From JANXYW01 sp031400455 (lineage in GTDB: Bacteria > Chloroflexota > Dehalococcoidia > DSTF01 > JACRBR01), in NCBI GenBank assembly GCA_031400455.1, contig JANNPX010000010.1:1-64000 (forward strand): a stretch of 64,000 bases of DNA. Direction: 5' to 3'. Shown piece after piece: positions 35,049 through 43,794 of this stretch. A program made the position numbers and the translations under genes. The notes under the pieces were generated by a model that saw nothing but the letters and a program-made list of their open reading frames with translations, was not told the origin of the DNA and searched no databases. Position 1 is the first letter of the stretch. Each line of letters begins with the position of its first letter.

Positions 35049-36101
35049 CTATCCGGGGCCGAGGCGCTCGCCGCGGGACTTGAGGGTCACGCCGTGATCG
35101 GTGGATTCCGGTGGCGGTGCGTCCGCCGCGGCGCCGAGGATCTCGAATCCTAGGTCGCGGATCATGGCGAGGTCGTCTTCGGGGCGCTGGCCCTTTGCGG
35201 TGAGGTAGTCGCCGATGAAGATGGAGTTGGCGACGAGCAGTCCCATCGGCTGGAGTGATCGCAGGTGGTGTTCGCGGCCGCCGGCGATGCGGAGTTCGGC
35301 CTGCGGCGACGTCATGCGCATGAGGCTGAGGATTTTCAGGCAACGCGGCGGCGTCAGCGACCAGCGGTCGGCCATCGGTGTGCCGGGGATGGGGATGAGG
35401 AAGTTCACGGGGATCGAGTCGGAGCCGATCGCGCGCAGTGCCTGCGCGACCTGCACGATGTCTTCGTCGGTCTCGCCCATGCCGAAGAGCGCGCCGCAAC
35501 ACGGCGACAGGCCGGCCTCCTTCACGACGCCGACGGTCTGGACGCGGTCGTCGTATGTGTGGGTCTCGCAGATCTCGGAGTAGAAGTTCTCGCTGGTGTT
35601 GAGGTTGTGGTTGTAGGCGAAGACGCCGGCGTCCTTCAGCTCCGCCGCCTGATGCGGTTCGAGCAGGCCGAGGCAAGCGCAGATCTCGGCGTCGGGCAGC
35701 TCGCTGCGCACTTCGCGCACGGCGGTGGCGATGTGCGCGACATCGGCGTCGCTGGGGCCGCGGCCGGACGCCACCATGCAGACGCGGCGCGCGCCGAATT
35801 CGTGGCCGCGGCGTGCTGACGCGAGGATCTCGCCACCGGAGAGCAGGTTGTACTTGTCGATGGGCGCTTTCGAGAGCTTGGACTGCGAGCAGTAGTGGCA
35901 GTCCTCGGGGCAGATGCCGCTCTTGATGTTGACGAGGAAGTTCACCTTCACCGTGTTGCCGAAGTAGCGGCGCCGAAGCGTGTGCGCGGCCGCAACGATC
36001 GCTGGCATCTCCGTATCGGGAGCGCGCAGGATCGCCAGCGATTCGTCGGTCGTGGGCGGCGTGCCGGCGAGGGCGCGGTCGGCGATTGCAGTCCAGTCCA
36101 T
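35049..36101 (-). CDS. bioB: biotin synthase
   Basis: A 350-residue radical-SAM enzyme that inserts sulfur into dethiobiotin. The cluster motif is CPEDCHYC (C-x3-C-x2-C, near residue 63), preceded by VNFLVNIKSG. The downstream [2Fe-2S] ligands lie in CMVASGRGPS and CACLG, and AGGREHHL contributes the conserved Arg. Length is normal. It probably shares control with bioY; the other biotin genes are not in the window. Confidence 0.94.
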   Translation of the reverse strand: MDWTAIADRALAGTPPTTDESLAILRAPDTEMPAIVAAAHTLRRRYFGNTVKVNFLVNIKSGICPEDCHYCSQSKLSKAPIDKYNLLSGGEILASARRGHEFGARRVCMVASGRGPSDADVAHIATAVREVRSELPDAEICACLGLLEPHQAAELKDAGVFAYNHNLNTSENFYSEICETHTYDDRVQTVGVVKEAGLSPCCGALFGMGETDEDIVQVAQALRAIGSDSIPVNFLIPIPGTPMADRWSLTPPRCLKILSLMRMTSPQAELRIAGGREHHLRSLQPMGLLVANSIFIGDYLTAKGQRPEDDLAMIRDLGFEILGAAADAPPPESTDHGVTLKSRGERLGPG

Positions 36102-36210
36102 GGGGGCAGTGTTCGGGACGGGTGCGGGAGGATCAAGTTCCGCGGGTACGGGACGACGCTAGTGGAGAGAGCCTTGCGATGAGCTTGACATCCATTCGGG
36201 CGGCGGGCTT

Positions 36211-37809
36211 ATGCTACGAATCAATATGTTACATCGAGTATTCGACGTGCGTCGAACGATGATGCTCGTCGGAGCGATGACGATAGCGAGTGTGCTGTCG
36301 GCCATCGCCTGCACGGAGGGCTACAGCCCAGCCGAACAGACCGCCACGGTCGTCGCAGGAAACGCAACACCTCTTGCGGAGCCCACCGAAGTGGTCGAGT
36401 CGACGCCGATTGCTGGTCTGACGGATACGGGTTACGAGGCACCGGATGGGTCGCCATTGTATGCCGAATGTGTTGGCAACAACCCCGTCACTGGGACTAA
36501 GCTCCCCTTGCCGCCGCCAGACTATCCGAAGGCGTCAACTGCATCAGAGCCGCGGTCGGCCTCGTCTGCGTTAGCGGTACCCACCGAGGCGCGCCCGCAA
36601 GACTCAGACTTGCCGTCATTCGACGTTCTCAGCGTACAGCCGTCGGACGCGTCGCAGTGGGCGCGCGTCGGCACGCCTTGCGTGGGCGGGTTGAGCTTCG
36701 GCGTGCCACCAGACTGGACGGCGCTGCACGACTTCGGCGTAGGTGGCTATCAGCAGTCAGCGTCGGCGATGTTTCGTTCAGCCGACGGCGCTGTGAAGGT
36801 CGACTTGGTCTACAGCTATTCGCCGATTGACAGGCTCGCCCAAGGCGCGAACATGGCACAAGGCAACGGATCCTATCTGCTCGCGGCGAATACCGCCGTA
36901 ACCATCGGCGGTGCGCCTGGGATCTTCACGGTATCGTCGGACCTCGTTGAGTCTCCTAGGCGTTACATCACGGTGTGGTACCTCGTTAGCCCGCGGGCGA
37001 ACTGGTACTTGAGCATCTCGGCCTTCTTCGACCGGCCGTACAAACAGCCATCATTCGCCGATTTCTATGGCCTCATCGATAGCCTGCGGTTCCGTGAGCC
37101 AGCGCTGATTGCCGGTCTCACAGATACGGGTTACGAGGCGCCGGACGGTTCGCCGCTGTACGCCGAGTGTGTTGGTGAAGATCCGCTTACCGGCGCCAAA
37201 CTCGCCCTTCCGCCCGTGTACCCGACTCCGCCGCCCCCGACGACACCGATCATCGCGACGCCCCCTCAGCCGCCGGCGCAGAACGCAACCACACCCAGCC
37301 CGGACGAGCTCCCGAGTTTTGACTTCGACGCCGTCGCCTCGGCCGCTCCGTCCGCATGGATCAGCGCTAACAGCCCATGCTACGGGCTCTCCGCGGCAGT
37401 ACCGCCCTCCTGGCAGGCGCAGGCGAACAACTTCAGGTCGCTTGGGTACCAGCAGGGGACGGGCGCCACGTTCTACGCACCGTCGGAAGGACTGAAGATT
37501 CAGCTGACATACACGAATAGCACGTCGGATCGGATCGCGTCATCTCGACATCCAGGGGCCGATCCTTCGTTCGGCAACGGTTCTTTTCTACTCATCCGGG
37601 ATCGCGACATCGCGATCGATGGCGCGCCCGGCATCCTCGTATACACGTCCGACCGAGGATTCGGAGCACCATACGTGAATCTCACCTACGTCGTGTCCCC
37701 GAAACCGAACTGGTTCCTGTTCATTTCGGCGTCCTTCTCCCAGCCCTACAGCGAGCAGGCATTTCGCGAACTCAAGGGGTTCGTCGAGACGCTTAGAGTC
37801 GCGAAGTAA
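36211..37809 (+). CDS. duplicated-domain lipoprotein of unknown function
   Basis: A 532-residue secreted protein. A hydrophobic signal ends at a lipobox (SAIAC, about residue 34). The mature part has two copies of the same ~230-residue unit, each beginning with IAGLTDTGYEAPDGSPLYAE (about residues 68 and 303) and continuing with a Pro-rich linker, then a globular domain with PPxW and W(Y/F)L(S/F)ISA(F/S)F motifs near the end. It resembles uncharacterised exported Chloroflexota proteins. Function is unknown. Confidence 0.7.
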   Translation: MLRINMLHRVFDVRRTMMLVGAMTIASVLSAIACTEGYSPAEQTATVVAGNATPLAEPTEVVESTPIAGLTDTGYEAPDGSPLYAECVGNNPVTGTKLPLPPPDYPKASTASEPRSASSALAVPTEARPQDSDLPSFDVLSVQPSDASQWARVGTPCVGGLSFGVPPDWTALHDFGVGGYQQSASAMFRSADGAVKVDLVYSYSPIDRLAQGANMAQGNGSYLLAANTAVTIGGAPGIFTVSSDLVESPRRYITVWYLVSPRANWYLSISAFFDRPYKQPSFADFYGLIDSLRFREPALIAGLTDTGYEAPDGSPLYAECVGEDPLTGAKLALPPVYPTPPPPTTPIIATPPQPPAQNATTPSPDELPSFDFDAVASAAPSAWISANSPCYGLSAAVPPSWQAQANNFRSLGYQQGTGATFYAPSEGLKIQLTYTNSTSDRIASSRHPGADPSFGNGSFLLIRDRDIAIDGAPGILVYTSDRGFGAPYVNLTYVVSPKPNWFLFISASFSQPYSEQAFRELKGFVETLRVAK

Positions 37810-37933
37810 GCGGGTCGCTCTCCTCGGCGTCATCGCCGCGATCACCTTCTCTGCCCGACTGCTCGGGTTTACCCACGCCCCCTTAGCAACTCGTCCTCGC
37901 AACAATGGCCGATGCACTTGTTGCAGAAACGAC

Positions 37934-37975
37934 GAAGCCAGCGTCAACGCTGGTGGCGGGGATGACGCTGGCTTC
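37934..37975. terminator. strong 13-bp hairpin in a 357-base gene-free gap
   Basis: GAAGCCAGCGTCA (37934-37946) and TGACGCTGGCTTC (37963-37975) are perfect complements with a 16-base loop. It lies 125 bases behind the duplicated lipoprotein and could end its transcript, though no clear T-run follows. I see nothing else in 37810-38166. Confidence 0.5.
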
Positions 37976-38166
37976 CGTCTGGTTGGAGGGGATAGGTTGG
38001 CGGCTCTCCCCACGTACACAATCGGACGGGGTGCCGGTTTCCGAAGGGCTTGGTGGAGATTGTCATCCGGAATATGGCACGCGGGCTTGCGGGCAGTGAG
38101 CCGATAGCTTCTTGCTACAATGCGCCCGGTTGGCGGAGGCGTGATTGAGGTGGCTGTGATCCCCGC

Positions 38167-39222
38167 ATGAAGTGGTTACCAAGCGCGGAGACCAGGGCCG
38201 CGGTCCTGAAACACCCGTTCTTTCTCGCCGGCCTGGCTGTCGTCGGGCTTCTGAGCGTGACTGCGGCGGTGCTTGTCATCGCGGACAGCGTGCGCGGCGA
38301 CTCGAACGTCAAAACGCCTGCCGTCGTTGTGTCGCCGGTAAGCAGCACCACGGCCGGTGCAACCAGCAAGACTGCCACCGCATCGGGCGTTTCCGGCACC
38401 ACAAACAAGGTGGCGGCCGTCCGCTCGGCCCCAGGTGCCCGCACTCCCGTCCTGGGGTCGTTGCCGAACAACAGCGATGTCGAGATCGACGGGCGGACGA
38501 CGGACGCCAAGTGGCTGCGGGTGGTGTTCCCCCCGAACTCGTCACTGCACGGCTGGATAGATGCGACGGATCTCAACATCATCGGGGATCCGGCGAGGCT
38601 TGTCGTCGCGACGGCGGAGCCGGCGGTGATCGTCGAGTTGCCGACGGAGCCACCGGCCGTGCTGACCGCGATCGCGCTGACGCAGACGTCGCTCGCGGGC
38701 GCGACGGTGACGACCACGTCGACGCCGGCAGGCGGGAACCTGCCCGATCTGGCGATCGACGGGACGACGGTCTCGAACGGCAAGCTGTTCATCACGGTGG
38801 TGAACCAGGGTAAGGGCGAGATGAAGGGCGACCTCGTCGTCGCAGTCTTCAACGGTGACGGTGACAAGTTGCTGGGCGGAGCGACGCTGCCGAAGTTCAC
38901 GCTGGCGCCGGGCCGGAGCATTGATGTTGGCACCGGATTTATCGTGAGCGAGGATCAGTCGCTGTTCCTCGTCGTCGACCCGAACGGCACGATCGCGGAG
39001 ACCAACGACAACAACAACAACCGCACGGTATCGATCGCGCTGGGCCAGCCCGTGAGCACGCCACTGCTCGGCCAGGCGACGCCGACGCCGGACATCCCGG
39101 CGACGCTGATCGCGCTCGCGACTGCGACGGCCGAGGCCGCCCAGGCTGCATCGACGCCGGACATCCCCGCGACGCTCATCGCCCTTGCGACCCAGACGGC
39201 GGAAGCCGAAGCTGGGCAATAG
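38167..39222 (+). CDS. membrane-anchored SH3-like/CARDB domain protein
   Basis: A 351-residue surface protein. One N-terminal TM helix (residues 18-42) is followed by a Ser/Thr-rich linker and a bacterial SH3-like domain with RSAPGARTPVLGSLPNNSDVEI. A CARDB-type beta sandwich spans about residues 190-300 (DLAIDGTTVSNGKLFITVVNQG...NPNGTIAETNDNNN). The C-terminus has two tandem copies of a TPDIPATLIALAT-TAEA unit. Probably cell-wall or polymer binding; no enzyme motif. Confidence 0.7.
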   Translation: MKWLPSAETRAAVLKHPFFLAGLAVVGLLSVTAAVLVIADSVRGDSNVKTPAVVVSPVSSTTAGATSKTATASGVSGTTNKVAAVRSAPGARTPVLGSLPNNSDVEIDGRTTDAKWLRVVFPPNSSLHGWIDATDLNIIGDPARLVVATAEPAVIVELPTEPPAVLTAIALTQTSLAGATVTTTSTPAGGNLPDLAIDGTTVSNGKLFITVVNQGKGEMKGDLVVAVFNGDGDKLLGGATLPKFTLAPGRSIDVGTGFIVSEDQSLFLVVDPNGTIAETNDNNNNRTVSIALGQPVSTPLLGQATPTPDIPATLIALATATAEAAQAASTPDIPATLIALATQTAEAEAGQ

Positions 39223-39335
39223 CGGGTGACGGCGGCTTGTGGCGGGGGCCCGCGGCGGGCGAGTACAATGGGCCGATTCCGATTGTCAGATGGTTCATAG
39301 GCCCGCGCGAACGCACGGTGAGGATCACCGGACGC

Positions 39336-39839
39336 ATGACGGCACCACAACTCCGGTCCGGCTTGAAGAACAGCCGCGAACGCCTCTTCTCCTCGATCCG
39401 CGGATTGAGCGAGGAGCAGTTTCGTTTCGTGCCTGCGGGCGAGACGTACTCGATCGCGACGCACCTGGCGCACCTGTTGCGGACGGAGCGCGTGTTCACC
39501 GAACGCGCTCGGGTGGGGCTCACCGAGCACGAGCCGTTTGTGGCGAGTAGCGCGGTCAGTAACGACGACGATCCCGGACTGGCGCAGCATCTCGCGGTGC
39601 CGCAGATCATCCACGGATTGCTCAATACACGGCGCGAACTTGACGAGTTGCTGGCGGGCTGTGGCGAGGCGGCGCTGGAGCGCGCGCTCATCCATGAGCG
39701 CATCGGGCGCATGACCGTGCGGGATGTCGTCGTCAAGATGGCTGGGCACGAGGACGAGCACGCCGCCGAGGTGGCGAAGCTGGTACGACAAGTCCCGGCA
39801 TCGGGCCGTGTAATCATCCCCTTGACGCGACGTTCCTAG
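39336..39839 (+). CDS. DinB-like damage-inducible family protein
   Basis: A 167-residue helical-bundle protein. TYSIATHLAHLLRTER supplies the first conserved His, and MAGHEDEHAAEVAK the later His pair, giving a putative three-His metal site. The ATG at 39336 is chosen because upstream codons in the frame are non-conserved. It lies 13 bases ahead of dnaG but need not share its role. Substrate unknown. Confidence 0.7.
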   Translation: MTAPQLRSGLKNSRERLFSSIRGLSEEQFRFVPAGETYSIATHLAHLLRTERVFTERARVGLTEHEPFVASSAVSNDDDPGLAQHLAVPQIIHGLLNTRRELDELLAGCGEAALERALIHERIGRMTVRDVVVKMAGHEDEHAAEVAKLVRQVPASGRVIIPLTRRS

Positions 39840-39852
39840 GATTGGGCTGCAG

Positions 39853-41802
39853 ATGAGCGACGTAGACGAGATCAAGCAGCGAGTCGACATCGTCGATCTC
39901 ATCTCGCAGTACGTAACGTTGAAGCGTGCGGGGCGCAGCTATACGGCGGTGTGCCCCTTCCACACCGAACGTACCCCGTCATTCCACGTCGACCCGACGC
40001 GCCAGAGCTGGCACTGCTTTGGGGCTTGCGGGACGGGAGGAGACATCTTCGCGTTCGTGATGAAGAAGGACGGCGTCGAGTTTCGCGACGCGCTGCAGAC
40101 GCTCGCTGAGCGGGCAGGCGTGTCGCTGGAATCGCGCCGCGACCCGCAGGAAGACACGCGTCGCGCGCGGATGTACGACCTGAACGAGGCCGCGTCCGCG
40201 TATTTCCACGCCATGCTGCAGAGCGCCGATGGGCAGTACGCGGCGAAGGCACAGGTGGCGCGCGACTACCTGTCGGAGCGCCACATGGCGCCGGCGTCGA
40301 TCGAGATGTTCCAGATCGGGTACGCGCCGAACAGTTGGGACGCGCTGACGGTGCATCTTACGGGGCGTGGATTCGCGCAGGCGGAGATCGTCACGGCGGG
40401 GCTGGCGGTGGATCGCGACAGCGATCGCGGCGCGTACGATCGCTTCCGGCACCGGTTGATGTTTCCGATCCGCGACGAGCGCGGGCGCGTGGCCGGGTTC
40501 GGTGGGCGGCTGTTGCCGGGCGATGCGCTGGGCGCGGGCGACGTGCAGCCGAAGTATGTGAACACGTCGCAGTCGCCGATCTTCGACAAAGGATCGATCC
40601 TCTACGCTCTCGATCTGGCAAAGGACGCGATCCGTACCGAGGAGCAGGCGGTCATCGTCGAAGGTTACATGGACGTCATCGCCGCGCATGAGCACGGCTA
40701 CCGAAACGTCGTCGCATCGATGGGTACGGCGCTGACCGAACGCCAGGTGGCGCTGCTCAAGCGCTCGACATCCACACTGATCCTCTCACTCGATGCTGAC
40801 AGTGCGGGCAGTGAAGCGACGATTCGCAGCGCGTACGAGATCATCAACAACAGCCTGCGGCGCCGGCCCGTGCCGAACTCGCGCGGCATCGTGCGGCAGG
40901 TCGATTCTGTGGATATCGACCTGCGTGTGCTTTCGATGCCGGAAGGGCGCGACCCGGACGACGTCATCCGCACGAACCCGGAGCAGTGGCGGGAGCTGGT
41001 GGCGCAGGCGCAGCCGGTGCTGGATCACCTGTTCAGTGTCGCGGTGGCGCGGCACGATCTGACCCAGCCGCGCGAGCGCTCGGCCGCCGCCGCGGAGCTG
41101 ATGCCGTTCATCGCACTGACGGCGGACCGTGTTGTGCAGTCGCACTACATGCAGCGGTTGGCGCGCATGGTGCAGGTGGACGAAGCAACACTGCGGCTCG
41201 AGATGCGGCAGCCCGTGCAGGCGCGCGCGCGCGCCGCCGAAGCGACGGCAGCGGTCTCTACGAAGGCCGTCCGCGCACCCAAAGAGGAGTTTTGTCTCGC
41301 TTTGCTGTTCCGCTATCCTGAGCTCCGCGACGACGGGGAGGGGCTGGATCCCGGCCTGTTCGCGCACAGCGAGAACCGCGCGCTGTTCGAGGCATGGATG
41401 GTGCAGAACGGGGATGCGGAAGCGTTCGAGCAATCGCTCCCGTCGGATCTGCGCCCACAGTACGAACGGATCAGCGCGGCGGGCATGCCCGCATACGATG
41501 ACGAGAACTTGATCAAGGCTCTACGCTCGACGGTGTGGGGGATCGAACAGCAGCGCTTGCGCAACGCAAAGCGCATGAGCGCGGCTGTGCTGGGCGATCT
41601 GGTAGCCGGCAACGGCGCCGAGGTCGCAGAGCAGGCGCGGTCAGCGTGGCAATCGGGCGGCGCCGATCTCGCGTACACTGCGGCAGACGACGCCGACCCC
41701 GCCCGGGCGTTCGTGGATGACATGGAAGCCGGCCGTCGCGTGCATCAGCGCCTGCTCGATCAGCATGATGCGGGCCGCCACGCGCCGAGAGGTGGGGAAT
41801 GA
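39853..41802 (+). CDS. dnaG: DNA primase
   Basis: A 649-residue primase that makes RNA primers for replication. The N-terminal CHC2 zinc finger is present (CPFHTERTPSFHVD...CFGACGTGGD, residues 35-60). The TOPRIM core has EGYMDVIAAHEHG (about 270) and DADSAG (about 315). The C-terminal helicase-binding region is divergent and Ala-rich. It overlaps rpoD by ATGA, the classical dnaG-rpoD macromolecular-synthesis order without rpsU. Confidence 0.95.
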   Translation: MSDVDEIKQRVDIVDLISQYVTLKRAGRSYTAVCPFHTERTPSFHVDPTRQSWHCFGACGTGGDIFAFVMKKDGVEFRDALQTLAERAGVSLESRRDPQEDTRRARMYDLNEAASAYFHAMLQSADGQYAAKAQVARDYLSERHMAPASIEMFQIGYAPNSWDALTVHLTGRGFAQAEIVTAGLAVDRDSDRGAYDRFRHRLMFPIRDERGRVAGFGGRLLPGDALGAGDVQPKYVNTSQSPIFDKGSILYALDLAKDAIRTEEQAVIVEGYMDVIAAHEHGYRNVVASMGTALTERQVALLKRSTSTLILSLDADSAGSEATIRSAYEIINNSLRRRPVPNSRGIVRQVDSVDIDLRVLSMPEGRDPDDVIRTNPEQWRELVAQAQPVLDHLFSVAVARHDLTQPRERSAAAAELMPFIALTADRVVQSHYMQRLARMVQVDEATLRLEMRQPVQARARAAEATAAVSTKAVRAPKEEFCLALLFRYPELRDDGEGLDPGLFAHSENRALFEAWMVQNGDAEAFEQSLPSDLRPQYERISAAGMPAYDDENLIKALRSTVWGIEQQRLRNAKRMSAAVLGDLVAGNGAEVAEQARSAWQSGGADLAYTAADDADPARAFVDDMEAGRRVHQRLLDQHDAGRHAPRGGE

Positions 41803-43340
41803 CGGGTAGGCATCGCGCAGACACCGTCGTTGTCGTCGAGAACGGCGCCGCACCGGCCGTTGCTGTTGATGGCACGGATGAGGCGTTCGGCGACGCGTTT
41901 ACGCGCCTGGCCGACTCCGTCGTCGCGGTGCCCCCGAGCCGCAACGGCGCGCTTCCCATCGAAACCTGGAGCGAAGGCCCGGCGCGAGCCGAGATCGAAG
42001 AACTCGATGTCGAGAAAGAGCCCGTACCGCTCGAGGAACAGGACGGGCTCGACGATCCGGTCCGCATGTACCTGCGCGAGATCGGCAAGGTGCATCTGCT
42101 GTCCGGCTCCGACGAGCGCAGAATCGCGCGACAGATGGAAGAAGCAAAGCACCTGGCGGCGACCGACAAGCACTGGCTTGAACTGCACGGCCGCCTGCCC
42201 ACGGGACAGGAGACGGTGCTCACCCTCATCGAGCAGTACGGCGACGTGCAGAAGTGCGCGAAGTTCATCGGCAAGGACATCGGCATCAAGGCGTCGCTGA
42301 TCTCCGACGTGATCGTCAGCCAAGAGTGGCGCTCGACGGTCGACGCGGAGATGGACTTCAGTCTCGCAACTCGGCTTGCGGAGCATCTGCACATCGAGCA
42401 GGCCGAGGCGGAGCAGGCGATCGTGCGGCTCTCGATCATCACGCACATCCTGCAAGAGCAGCACGTGAAGGCGGTGGCGGAACGCTACGGCGGCGAGAAG
42501 TCGCTGTTGCCGCCGCCATGGGAGCGAGTGAACGGCGCGTGCCCGGAAGAGGAAGATCTCTGCGACTATTTCAGCGCGTTAAAGCGCGAGGGTTTCAAGG
42601 CGGAGAAGCAACTGACCGAGGCGAATCTGCGGCTGGTTGTGAGCGTCGCGAAGAAATACATCGGGCGCGGCATGTCGCTGCTGGACCTGATCCAGGAAGG
42701 CAACATCGGACTGATCCGCGCCGTCGAGAAGTTCGACTATCGCAAGGGGTTCAAGTTCAGCACCTACGCGACGTGGTGGATCCGGCAGGCGATTACGCGC
42801 TCAATTGCCGACCAGGCACGGACCATCCGCATTCCGGTACACATGGTCGAGACGATCAACAAGCTCGTGCGCGTATCGCGCCGGCTTGTGCAGGAGTACG
42901 GGCGCGAGCCGACGAGCGAAGAGATCGCGCGCGGTATGACGGACCCGCTACAGGGGCCGCCGGTGACGCCGGAGAAGGTGCGCGAGATCATCAAAGTGTC
43001 GCAGGAGCCGGTGTCGCTTGAGACGCCGATCGGCGAAGAAGACGAAAGCCACCTCGGCGACTTCCTCCCGGACGATTCGGCGCTGGCGCCAGCCGACGCT
43101 GCATCGCATCAACTGCTCAAGGAGCAGGTGATGGACGTGCTGAACAGCCTCACCTCGCGCGAGCGGAAGGTGCTGGAACTGCGGTTCGGGCTGGAAGACG
43201 GGCGGAGCCGGACGCTGGAGGAAGTGGGCCGCGAGTTTCAGGTGACACGCGAGCGGATCCGGCAGATTGAGGCGAAGGCGCTGCGCAAGTTGCGGCACCC
43301 GTCGCGCAGCAAGAAGCTCAAGGACTATCTGGACTACTAG
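41799..43340 (+). CDS. rpoD: primary RNA polymerase sigma factor (sigma-70/SigA)
   Basis: A 513-residue sigma factor. Region 1.2 is at DPVRMYLREIGKVHLL (about residue 86), region 2 at LIQEGNIGLIRAVEKFDY followed by KFSTYATWWIRQAI, region 3 next, and region 4 ends in VTRERIRQIEAKALRKLRHP. An acidic, low-complexity first ~80 residues replaces region 1.1. An insert of about 150 residues between regions 1.2 and 2.1 is present, as in many primary sigma factors. Coupled to dnaG. Confidence 0.95.
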   Translation: MTGRHRADTVVVVENGAAPAVAVDGTDEAFGDAFTRLADSVVAVPPSRNGALPIETWSEGPARAEIEELDVEKEPVPLEEQDGLDDPVRMYLREIGKVHLLSGSDERRIARQMEEAKHLAATDKHWLELHGRLPTGQETVLTLIEQYGDVQKCAKFIGKDIGIKASLISDVIVSQEWRSTVDAEMDFSLATRLAEHLHIEQAEAEQAIVRLSIITHILQEQHVKAVAERYGGEKSLLPPPWERVNGACPEEEDLCDYFSALKREGFKAEKQLTEANLRLVVSVAKKYIGRGMSLLDLIQEGNIGLIRAVEKFDYRKGFKFSTYATWWIRQAITRSIADQARTIRIPVHMVETINKLVRVSRRLVQEYGREPTSEEIARGMTDPLQGPPVTPEKVREIIKVSQEPVSLETPIGEEDESHLGDFLPDDSALAPADAASHQLLKEQVMDVLNSLTSRERKVLELRFGLEDGRSRTLEEVGREFQVTRERIRQIEAKALRKLRHPSRSKKLKDYLDY

Positions 43341-43365
43341 GCGGGCGGGTGGCCCTAACCCCCGG

Positions 43366-43388
43366 CCCCTTCCCCGAGTGGGAAGGGG
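43366..43388 (+). terminator. hairpin downstream of rpoD
   Basis: CCCCTTCCC and GGGAAGGGG form a perfect 9-bp stem with a 5-base loop 26 bases after the rpoD stop. There is no T-run. The CCCTAACCCCCGGCCCC lead-in is a typical intergenic repeat, so it may be both repeat and weak terminator. Confidence 0.5.
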
Positions 43389-43421
43389 AGCCTAGTACGG
43401 GTGCCGATCTGGCGGGCGGTG

Positions 43422-43452
43422 TAGATTCTTCGCTTCGCTCTGAATGACACGC
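43422..43452. repeat. GAATCTnCGCTTCGCTCTGAATGACA-type intergenic repeat
   Basis: TAGATTCTTCGCTTCGCTCT followed by GAATGACA lies between rpoD and the FmdB gene. A related piece (GCTTCGCTTTGCTCTGCATGACA) lies at 32744-32766 between two other genes. It is a dispersed non-coding family. Confidence 0.5.
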
Positions 43453-43489
43453 TGGCTTGCTACGATGGACTGAGTGAGGAGGCAGGCTG

Positions 43490-43720
43490 ATGCCGCTGTA
43501 CGAGTACTACTGTCCGAAATGCGCGTCGAAGTACGAGCTGTTGCGGCCGATGGGGCGCAGCGATGAGGCGGGCACGTGCCCCAAGGGGCATGGCGGCGGC
43601 GCGCGCACGCTGTCGATGTTCGCTGCTGTGGCGAAAGGCGAGGGCTCGGTCGGCATGATGGATGCGCCGGCGGGTGGCGGTGGTTGCTGCGGTGGCGGTG
43701 GGTGCGCCTGTGGGAACTGA
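43490..43720 (+). CDS. FmdB family zinc-ribbon protein
   Basis: A 76-residue protein starting MPLYEYYCPKC with a CxxC...CxxxH zinc knuckle (residues 8-11 and about 30-34), the FmdB/regulatory zinc-ribbon pattern. The tail is very Gly/Cys-rich (GGGGCCGGGGCACGN), possibly another metal site. GAGGAGG precedes the ATG. Members are linked to regulation of C1 metabolism but most are uncharacterised. Confidence 0.82.
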   Translation: MPLYEYYCPKCASKYELLRPMGRSDEAGTCPKGHGGGARTLSMFAAVAKGEGSVGMMDAPAGGGGCCGGGGCACGN

Positions 43721-43753
43721 TCGCGCGTAGTCTGTAGTCTTGTCTTGCACACA

Positions 43754-43787
43754 CCAGGGGCGCACAGCCGTGCGCCTCTACCCATGC
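43754..43787. repeat. AGGGGCGCACAGC inverted repeat
   Basis: AGGGGCGCAC and GTGCGCCTCT pair around a short loop between convergent FmdB and nrdJ genes. It is the GTAGGGGC family and may act as a bidirectional terminator. Confidence 0.5.
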
Positions 43788-43794
43788 CCTCTAT

